A DNA stretch of 64,000 bases, taken from contig CAZEWN010000011.1 of the NCBI GenBank assembly GCA_964516135.1, positions 1 through 64,000 of the forward strand, written 5' to 3'. This DNA comes from 34-65-8 sp964516135. Its GTDB lineage: Bacteria > Pseudomonadota > Alphaproteobacteria > Sphingomonadales > Sphingomonadaceae. The notes beneath the pieces were generated by a model. The model had not been told where the DNA came from. It did no database searches and worked only from the letters and a program-made list of their open reading frames with translations. Shown here piece by piece: positions 57,850 to 64,000 of the stretch. The first letter of the stretch is position 1, and every line of letters begins with the position of its first letter. The position numbers were made by a program, and so were the translations under genes.

Positions 57850-58536
57850 ATGCTGACCGCCAAACAGCACGAACTGATCCGCTTCATTCATCAACGGCTG
57901 GAGGAAACCGGGATTTCTCCTTCGTTCGAGGAAATGAAGGAAGCGCTCGATCTCAAGAGCAAGTCGGGGGTGCACCGGCTGATTTCGGCCTTGGAAGAAC
58001 GGGGGTTTATCCGTCGCCTGCCCAATCGCGCGCGCGCGCTCGAGGTGCTGAAGCAGCCGGTGGACGCGATTGGCGGCGGGCGGGCCACCGCAGCGAGCAA
58101 TGTGGTCTCGATGGCGCCTGCGTCACGCCCGTCCGCGCCGCAGCCCGCCAACGATGTGGTGGAATTGCCGCTCCATGGCCGTATTGCGGCCGGCGTGCCG
58201 ATCGAGGCGTTGGAAGGGCAAAGCACCCTGCCTGTCCCGGCCGCCCTGCTGGGGCCGGGCGAACATTATGCGTTGGAAGTTTCCGGTGATTCCATGATCG
58301 AGGCGGGAATCTTCGACGGCGACTTCGCGCTGGTCAAGCGGACAAACACGGCGCGGGATGGCGAAATCGTGGTCGCGCTCGTCAACAACGAAGAAGCGAC
58401 GCTCAAGTACCTTCGCCGCGAAAGCGGGCGGATCCGGCTCGATCCGGCGAATGCCACCTACGACCCCCAATATTACGAGCCGCATCAGGTCGAGGTTCAG
58501 GGCAAGCTGGCCGGGCTGCTCCGCCGCTATCATTGA
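57850..58536 (+). CDS. lexA: SOS response repressor LexA
   Basis: Represses DNA-repair genes until RecA filaments trigger self-cleavage. Started at MLTAKQHELIRFIHQRLEETGISPSF (228 residues); an ATG at 57835 would lie between box and gene. The winged helix-turn-helix (1-65) is followed by an alphaproteobacteria-style linker. The cleavage bond Ala114-Gly115 is in GRIAAGVPIE, with the catalytic dyad Ser148 (SGDSMIEAGIFDGD) and Lys186 (ATLKYL). It overlaps the comEC end by seven bases on the opposite strand. Confidence 0.97.
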   Translation: MLTAKQHELIRFIHQRLEETGISPSFEEMKEALDLKSKSGVHRLISALEERGFIRRLPNRARALEVLKQPVDAIGGGRATAASNVVSMAPASRPSAPQPANDVVELPLHGRIAAGVPIEALEGQSTLPVPAALLGPGEHYALEVSGDSMIEAGIFDGDFALVKRTNTARDGEIVVALVNNEEATLKYLRRESGRIRLDPANATYDPQYYEPHQVEVQGKLAGLLRRYH

Positions 58537-60737
58537 ACATGCGGCTGGTAGGGTCGCCGCTGCGGGGGTGGTCGCCACCAGCCGTGCTTGCCCTGCGCGT
58601 CTGCGACGCTCGCGATCCTGCGGTCTTCGAGGTAAAGTGACAGCCCGCCGGTGCGCTCCAGCATCGCGCGGTCTGCCTTGAGCCAGCGCGCGCGGCAACT
58701 GCGCGGCAACCAGCGGTCGGCGATCACGATGTCGGATCGTTCGCATGCGGCCGCAAGTGCCCGTTCCTCGATCCGCTCACGGTTGCGTGCCATCAGGATC
58801 ACCCATTCACGGCCGCCGCGCTCGATCGTCAGCGTGCAAAAGTCACGGCTGCACCGTGCGCCCGGCCAGTTTGCCAGTGCAATCGCATCGCCCGCCATTC
58901 CCGCTGTTTCCAACATGTTGCTCAGCGCGTAATCGCTCCGGCTCTCGCGTAACATCAGCAGGCGATCGCCCTCGCCCACGATCGCGACATGTCGACCGTC
59001 AGTCGACACCATGACGTCAGGAACCGGAGTCAGCACCAGGGTCAGTGCACCAATGGCCGCTGGAACAAGCCCCAGCAATCGCGCCCAACCGCGCCACAAT
59101 GCGAGCCACAATCCTCCGGCGAGGAAAAGGGCATAAGTGCCGTAACCCATCTGCGGCATGAGCTTGACCGCCCCCGGCTGATCCGCGGTCCAGTGTGCGA
59201 TCCACAACATCGCTTCGAGCGACTTGTCCGCCACCCACCACGCTGGCTCTCCGATCCCGGCAAGGTCGAGCAACAGCCCGAGCGCGATCGCCGGCATCGA
59301 GATCAGCGTCACCAGCGGTATCGCAACAACATTGGCGAATGCGCCGTAGAGCCCGGCACGGTGAAAATGAAACAGCACGATCGGCGTCAATACAGCTTCG
59401 ATCACCAGGCCCGTCAGGAGCAACATCATCGCCAGTCGTGCCTGGCGGGCGAGCCAACTTTCTTCGCGCGGGGCGAGGAAAACGCGAATGGGGGCGCTGT
59501 TATGCAGCGCGATGATGGCAAGCACCGCAGCAAAGCTCATCTGAAAACTCGGGCCAACCAGTGCCTCTGGCCATACCAGCATGACGGCAAATGCCGCCAT
59601 CGCAAGCATACGGACCGACAATGGCTCGCGTCCGATGACCAGCGCGCCGAGCACCAGGAGCGCGCCCAGGCAGCTTCGGATCGTCGGCACTTCCGCCCCG
59701 GTTAGCAAAGTGTACCCGACCCCGACAGCCGCGCCCACGCCCGCCGCGATTATGGGCAAGCGCACACGCAAGGCGAGCCAGGGCGACAGGGCCAGCAGCT
59801 TGAGCGCCAGGAAGTACCCTGCCGCGATGACGGCGCTGACATGGACCCCGCTGATGGAAAGCAGGTGCGTCAGCCCTGAATCGCGCATGGCTTCCTCGTC
59901 GGCCAGGTCGATGGCGCCGCGATCCCCACTGGCGAAAGCGGCGGCGATCGTGCCGGGTGACCCGTCGACCCGCGAACGGACGTGCGCGGCCAGCGCCCGC
60001 TGGACCGATGCCAGGCCAGGTCGCGCAGGTGCCGGTTCGATGATTTCGACCGAACCGATTGCCGACCCCGTGGCCGATAGGCCGTCGAACCATGCCCGCC
60101 GCGCAAAGTCGTATCCGCCCGGAAGCATCGGCGGCGCGGGCGGCATGAGACGCACGCGCAGGCGCACCACCGCGCCTTCGACCATTGCCGGGCTGCCTTG
60201 CGCGGAGGGAACATTCACCCGTACCTTGCGCGCTACGCCCGCCTCGGCATCGCGTATTGCGAGGATCACGCGGACGCGATCCTGGGCCGGCTGCTCCTGC
60301 CGGTCCAACACGCGACCGGCGATCCATCCCACATGTTTGCGCGCGATCGGTTCGGCACCGATTGCAGCCGATCGCAGCCATATCGCGGCAAGCCCGGCCG
60401 CGAACAGCAGTCCCACGGTGACGACGGCAAGCCGCAACGCGGTCCGGTCGCCCCTGTCTCGCCATATCGCGGCAGCCGCGATCACCGCCAGCAGGCTCGC
60501 GCCGATCGCAGCCATCCACTGCCAAGGGCTCGCCAGCACGAACCACGCCGCAATCCCTGCCGCGAAAGCAATGGCGAGCCACGGTCCGCGATCGAACCCC
60601 GCACCCGCCAGAAATGCTTCGGCGCCGTCCACCGCACTGGACAAGCGAACGCCCTTGGGCCAAGTGCGCTGCGCTGCAGCATCCGCTTCGTCCGGCCCTT
60701 GCCCCAGGGGAACCAGAGGCGCGGAGCTGGTGGCCAT
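58530..60737 (-). CDS. ComEC/Rec2-family membrane protein without a metallo-hydrolase domain
   Basis: DNA-uptake channel family protein of 735 residues from MATSSAPLVPLGQG. Order: N-terminal membrane helices, an OB-like DUF4131 region (GRVLDRQEQPAQDRVRVIL, FARRAWFDGLSATGSAIG), then the Competence core (GDRGAIDLADEEAMRDSGLTHLLSISGVHVS, SFQMSFAAVLAIIAL, LTPIVLFHFHRAGLYGAFANVVAIPLVT). The C-terminal soluble part lacks HxHxDH, so the usual nuclease-like domain is absent or lost. Other competence genes are not here. Divergent from gltX, 28 bases apart. Confidence 0.9.
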   Translation of the reverse strand: MATSSAPLVPLGQGPDEADAAAQRTWPKGVRLSSAVDGAEAFLAGAGFDRGPWLAIAFAAGIAAWFVLASPWQWMAAIGASLLAVIAAAAIWRDRGDRTALRLAVVTVGLLFAAGLAAIWLRSAAIGAEPIARKHVGWIAGRVLDRQEQPAQDRVRVILAIRDAEAGVARKVRVNVPSAQGSPAMVEGAVVRLRVRLMPPAPPMLPGGYDFARRAWFDGLSATGSAIGSVEIIEPAPARPGLASVQRALAAHVRSRVDGSPGTIAAAFASGDRGAIDLADEEAMRDSGLTHLLSISGVHVSAVIAAGYFLALKLLALSPWLALRVRLPIIAAGVGAAVGVGYTLLTGAEVPTIRSCLGALLVLGALVIGREPLSVRMLAMAAFAVMLVWPEALVGPSFQMSFAAVLAIIALHNSAPIRVFLAPREESWLARQARLAMMLLLTGLVIEAVLTPIVLFHFHRAGLYGAFANVVAIPLVTLISMPAIALGLLLDLAGIGEPAWWVADKSLEAMLWIAHWTADQPGAVKLMPQMGYGTYALFLAGGLWLALWRGWARLLGLVPAAIGALTLVLTPVPDVMVSTDGRHVAIVGEGDRLLMLRESRSDYALSNMLETAGMAGDAIALANWPGARCSRDFCTLTIERGGREWVILMARNRERIEERALAAACERSDIVIADRWLPRSCRARWLKADRAMLERTGGLSLYLEDRRIASVADAQGKHGWWRPPPQRRPYQPHVQ

Positions 60738-60765
60738 GTCACTGTTGAAGAGGATTCCCCGGTTT

Positions 60766-62193
60766 ATGGCAAGCGATAGCGGCAACGTGGTCACGCGTTT
60801 CGCGCCGTCGCCCACGGGTTATCTTCACATCGGCGGCGCCCGTACCGCGCTGTTCAACTGGCTCTATGCCCGCCATCACGGCGGCAAGGCTTTGCTGCGG
60901 ATCGAAGACACCGACGCCAAGCGATCAACGCAGGATGCGATCGACAAGATCATCGACGGCCTCGCCTGGCTGGGTCTTGATTACGATGAGGAACCGGTAT
61001 TCCAGTCGCGACGGGCCGAACGGCATGCGAGCGTCGCCAGGCAACTCCTCGACGCCGGGCATGCCTATCGCTGTTACGCAACGCCGGAGGAGCTCGAGGC
61101 GATGCGGGCCGAACAGCGCGCCAACAAGCAGCCGCTGCGTTATGACGGGCGCTGGCGCGATCGCGACGCCGCCGATGCCCCGGCCGGCGCGCCATTTGTC
61201 ATCAGGCTCCGCACGCCCGACACTGGCGAGACCGTGATTGACGATGCCGTACAGGGTCGGGTCACGGTACAGAATGCCGAGATTGACGACTATGTCCTGC
61301 TGCGCGCCGATGGCACGCCGACCTATATGCTGGCCGTCGTCGTCGATGATCACGACATGGGCGTGACGCACGTCATCCGGGGCGACGATCATCTCAACAA
61401 TGCGTTTCGCCAGCTACCGATCATTCGGGCGATGGACGCGATCGCCCGAAGCAATGGGGACGCTGGCTGGGTCGATCCGGTTTACGCCCATATCCCGCTG
61501 ATCCATGGGGCCGATGGAGCCAAGCTGTCCAAGCGCCACGGTGCCGTGGGAGTGGAAAGCTATCGCGACGAGCTGGGCATTCTGCCCGAAGCGCTGTTCA
61601 ATTACCTGCTCCGCCTGGGCTGGGGCCATGGCGATCGCGAGGAAATCAGCCGCGAGGAAGCGATCGCGCTGTTCGATCTCGCCGGCGTCGGCAGGAGCCC
61701 GTCCCGGTTCGACCTCAAGAAACTGCAAAACCTCAACGCGCACTACATTCGCGAGGCGGAAGACGTCCGGCTCGCGGCACTGGTGGCCGCGAAGATCGGT
61801 GGCAATGCGGAACTGGGATTGCTGACCCGCGCCATGCCGGTCTTGAAATCGCGCGCGAAGGATTTGCACGAGCTGGCTGAAAATGCGGCATTTCTGTTTG
61901 CCCGGCGCCCCCTCGAAATGACCGACAAAGCGGCAGCGCTGCTCGACGACGAGGGACGGCAGCGAGTGCGCCTGACCGCCGACCGGTTGCGGGCTGAAAA
62001 CCACTGGACAATCGAGACTCTCGAAGCCACTACCAAGGCCCTCGCCGAAGAGCTTGCAGTGGGTCTCGGCAAGCTGGCGCAACCGATGCGCGCGGCACTC
62101 ACCGGCACCACCACGTCGCCCGGTATTTTCGATGTGCTGGTTCTGCTTGGACGGGACGAATCCCTCGCGCGGCTTGACGCGCAGGCGACCTGA
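60766..62193 (+). CDS. gltX: Glutamyl-tRNA synthetase
   Basis: Charges tRNA-Glu. The ATG at 60766 (MASDSGNVVTRFAPSPTGYLHIGGARTALFNWL) gives 475 residues, and AGGA stands 11 bases upstream; an ATG at 60736 is possible. The longer open frame upstream is antisense to comEC. The HIGH-type motif is in LHIGGA, and the KMSKS-type loop is KLSKRHG. LRIEDTD, TYMLAVVVDDHDMGVTHVIRGDDHL and the C-terminal anticodon-binding helices are usual. Some alphaproteobacteria carry a second GluRS-like copy that charges tRNA-Gln; that cannot be judged here. Confidence 0.95.
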   Translation: MASDSGNVVTRFAPSPTGYLHIGGARTALFNWLYARHHGGKALLRIEDTDAKRSTQDAIDKIIDGLAWLGLDYDEEPVFQSRRAERHASVARQLLDAGHAYRCYATPEELEAMRAEQRANKQPLRYDGRWRDRDAADAPAGAPFVIRLRTPDTGETVIDDAVQGRVTVQNAEIDDYVLLRADGTPTYMLAVVVDDHDMGVTHVIRGDDHLNNAFRQLPIIRAMDAIARSNGDAGWVDPVYAHIPLIHGADGAKLSKRHGAVGVESYRDELGILPEALFNYLLRLGWGHGDREEISREEAIALFDLAGVGRSPSRFDLKKLQNLNAHYIREAEDVRLAALVAAKIGGNAELGLLTRAMPVLKSRAKDLHELAENAAFLFARRPLEMTDKAAALLDDEGRQRVRLTADRLRAENHWTIETLEATTKALAEELAVGLGKLAQPMRAALTGTTTSPGIFDVLVLLGRDESLARLDAQAT

Positions 62194-62226
62194 CCGGACG
62201 GATCGGCAGGGGTAAGGAGAAGAGAA

Positions 62227-63513
62227 TTGGCGGACAAGCAGGCGAAACTCGAACTTGGCGGCACCAGTCACGATTTCCCGGTCATGGCGGGCACCGTGGG
62301 TCCGGACGTCATCGACATTCGCAAGCTGTACGGCGCGACGGGCGCCTTCACCTTCGATCCCGGTTTTACGTCCACAGCGAGCTGCGAGAGCGCGCTGACC
62401 TACATCGACGGCGAGGAAGGCGTACTGCTGCACCGCGGTTATCCGATCGGGCAACTGGCGGAACATTCCAGTTTCATGGAAGTCAGCTATCTGCTGCTGA
62501 ATGGCGAACTGCCGAACCAGAACGAGCTGGACGACTTCAGCTACACCATAACCCGCCATACCATGCTGCACGAGCAGTTGCATCGATTCTATGCCGGTTT
62601 CCGCCGCGACGCGCACCCGATGGCAATCATGTGCGGCGTGGTCGGCGCCCTGTCAGCGTTCTATCACGACAGTACGGACATTTCCGATCCGCATCACCGC
62701 AAGATCTCGAGCCACCGGCTGATCGCCAAGATGCCAACGATCGCGGCAATGGCTTACAAGTATTCGGTCGGCCAGCCGTTCCTTTATCCCAAGAACGATC
62801 TCAGCTATACCGGCAACTTCCTGCGCATGACGTTCGGCGTGCCTGCGGAGGAATATGAACTGCATCCGGCGGTCGAGCGGGCGATGGACCGGATTTTCAT
62901 CCTCCACGCCGATCATGAACAGAACGCCTCGACATCGACCGTACGCTTGGCGGGCTCGTCGGGCGCGAATCCATTTGCCTGCATTGCGGCCGGCATTGCC
63001 TGCCTGTGGGGCCCCGCGCACGGCGGCGCCAACGAAGCGGCGCTTAACATGCTGCAGGAAATCGGCACGCCTGACCGCATCCAGCACTACATCGACCGTG
63101 CCAAGGACAAGGACGACCCGTTCCGCCTGATGGGCTTCGGCCATCGCGTTTACAAAAACTACGATCCGCGCGCGACCGTGATGCAGAAGACCGTGCGGGA
63201 AGTGTTCGACGCCCTCAAGGTTAGCGATCCAGTGTTTGAAACGGCTTTGCGGCTTGAGGAGATTGCCCTGAGCGATCCGTACTTCGCGGAAAAGAAGCTG
63301 TTCCCGAACGTCGATTTCTATTCGGGCATCATCCTGTCGGCGATGGGTTTCCCGACCACCATGTTTACTGCGCTGTTCGCGCTGGCTCGCACCGTGGGCT
63401 GGGTCGCGCAGTGGAACGAGATGATCAGCGATCCGGGCCAGAAGATTGGTCGCCCTCGCCAGCTCTACACCGGCCCGACCGAGCGTGATTACGTGCCCAT
63501 CGCCCAGCGCTGA
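62227..63513 (+). CDS. gltA: Citrate synthase
   Basis: Condenses acetyl-CoA and oxaloacetate in the citric acid cycle. The start is TTG at 62227 (MADKQAKLELGGTSHDFPVM, 428 residues), after AAGGAGA. The length and N-terminal beta domain fit the hexameric type II enzymes of Gram-negative bacteria. Catalytic residues are in LHADHEQNASTSTVRLAGS, WGPAHGGANEAALNML, GFGHRVYKNYDPRA and NVDFYSGIILSAMGFP. It is 33 bases after gltX and may share its transcript. Confidence 0.97.
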   Translation: MADKQAKLELGGTSHDFPVMAGTVGPDVIDIRKLYGATGAFTFDPGFTSTASCESALTYIDGEEGVLLHRGYPIGQLAEHSSFMEVSYLLLNGELPNQNELDDFSYTITRHTMLHEQLHRFYAGFRRDAHPMAIMCGVVGALSAFYHDSTDISDPHHRKISSHRLIAKMPTIAAMAYKYSVGQPFLYPKNDLSYTGNFLRMTFGVPAEEYELHPAVERAMDRIFILHADHEQNASTSTVRLAGSSGANPFACIAAGIACLWGPAHGGANEAALNMLQEIGTPDRIQHYIDRAKDKDDPFRLMGFGHRVYKNYDPRATVMQKTVREVFDALKVSDPVFETALRLEEIALSDPYFAEKKLFPNVDFYSGIILSAMGFPTTMFTALFALARTVGWVAQWNEMISDPGQKIGRPRQLYTGPTERDYVPIAQR

Positions 63514-63517
63514 GGCT

Positions 63518-64000
63518 TCAGCGCGGCTTGGTGCGCCGATTGTCAAGTGCTGGCAATGACAGGGTGAAGCGCGCCCCGGCGCCCGGCGCGCTCTTCACCT
63601 TCAGCGCGCCGCCCATCGCCCGGGCGAGCCGGCGGGAAATGTAAAGGCCCAGGCCCGAGCCGCCATCGCCGCTGCGCCCGAGCCGCTCGAACTTCGCGAA
63701 CACGGCGTCCTGCTGATCGACGGTCAGGCCCGGCCCTTCGTCGGCCACGCTGATCCGAGCCCAGTCCGCCTTTCGGCTGAGCTTCACCGTGACGGTCGAC
63801 CCGCCCGGCGAGTAGCGGATCGCATTGCCAAGCAGGTTGAGCAAGATTTGTAACACCCGCCGAAATTCACCGATCGCGAGCACCGGCCGGGGCGGCCCCT
63901 CTATTTCGAGCACGATACCTTTCTCACGCGCACGCACGCCCAGGATGCCAGTCGCCCGCCGCGCCACGTCGAGCAGGTCGAGCGTATCGGGCGCCGTGGC
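63518..64000 (-). CDS. Sensor histidine kinase, C-terminal part (runs off the window)
   Basis: The frame stays open from the stop at 63518 to base 64000, so the 5' end lies outside. The visible 160 residues are a HATPase domain: RRVLQILLNLLGNAIRYSPGGSTVTV (N box), VADEGPGLT (G1), FERLGRSGDGGSGLGLYISRRLARAMGG (G2) and the final strand GARFTLSLP. Before it, DLLDVARRATGILGVRAREKGIVLEIEGPP is the linker after the H-box helix. The dimerisation and input domains are not visible. It converges on gltA with four bases between stops. Confidence 0.9.
   Translation of the reverse strand, partial: ATAPDTLDLLDVARRATGILGVRAREKGIVLEIEGPPRPVLAIGEFRRVLQILLNLLGNAIRYSPGGSTVTVKLSRKADWARISVADEGPGLTVDQQDAVFAKFERLGRSGDGGSGLGLYISRRLARAMGGALKVKSAPGAGARFTLSLPALDNRRTKPR

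Noticed and set aside
59581..60765. Long N-terminal extension of gltX
   Set aside because: The extension is antisense to comEC, is Ser/Arg/Ala-rich, and precedes the canonical GluRS N terminus.
1..64000. CRISPR array, insertion sequence, prophage or integrative element
   Set aside because: No regularly spaced repeats, transposase, integrase or terminal inverted repeats were seen. The window looks like continuous core chromosome apart from the duplicated tad cassettes.

Overview
The window is a chromosomal segment of a GC-rich alphaproteobacterium, most likely a member of the Sphingomonadales (Erythrobacteraceae or Sphingomonadaceae type). The evidence is the fused ispDF gene, the dusB(nifR3)-ntrBC-ntrYX-hfq-hflX gene order, an Hfq with two Sm domains, the alphaproteobacterial GTTC-N7-GTTC LexA box, pyruvate dehydrogenase E1 split into alpha and beta with a lipoyl domain on E1 beta, and the ppiD-trpE-trpG-trpD-trpC-moaC-moeA-lexA layout. 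No insertion sequence, prophage, integrase or CRISPR array was seen. Most genes look like core chromosome, tightly packed with many 1-4 base stop/start overlaps.

Layout. 1-61: end of a tRNA-Ser gene. 204-8210 (+): envelope and DNA-replication operon (lytic transglycosylase, RlpA-like lipoprotein, D,D-carboxypeptidase, tmk, holB, metG, tatD, metallo-hydrolase, a 56-residue membrane protein), then mazG. 9111-18311 (-): dusB-ntrB-ntrC-ntrY-ntrX-hfq-hflX, the nitrogen and post-transcriptional control block. 18389-24268: ispDF, a CinA-C protein, coq10, lipA, carbonic anhydrase, a NYN/LOTUS protein and a periplasmic TPR-like protein. 24568-30580: gyrA, a YhhN protein, trmFO, an EF-hand protein and a squalene/phytoene-synthase-like protein.

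30601-37339 is the most unusual part. Two divergent three-gene cassettes (vWA TadG-like protein, TadE-like, second TadE-like) face away from a shared 149-base promoter region. They are paralogous mirror images. Only the plus-strand copy carries a 17-residue poly-aspartate tract beside a G8 run. Both middle TadE proteins carry paired Asp/Asn/Gly loops that resemble calcium-binding motifs. These look like minor-pilin or adhesin parts of a Tad/Flp system whose ATPase and platform genes lie elsewhere.

37355-45449: pyruvate dehydrogenase E1 (pdhB, pdhA), an FtsB-like protein, the hppD-VOC pair, an MscS channel, tRNA-Arg(CCT), a DUF1178 protein, a nitrilase-family amidase, glutaredoxin, and a small heat-shock gene behind a ROSE-like RNA thermometer. 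45450-45908 is a 459-base gene-free stretch with strong hairpins and an AT-rich island. 45909-48852 (-): tpiA-secG-pyrG. 49042-57780 (+): ppiD, the trp genes with an inserted lipoprotein glycosidase gene, a small membrane protein, moaC and moeA. 57805-58536: SOS box and lexA. 58530-64000: comEC, gltX, gltA and the end of a sensor kinase that runs off the window.

Start sites were often moved inside longer open frames on the basis of stop/start overlap, Shine-Dalgarno match, signal peptide or family alignment. These choices are inference and are noted in each entry.
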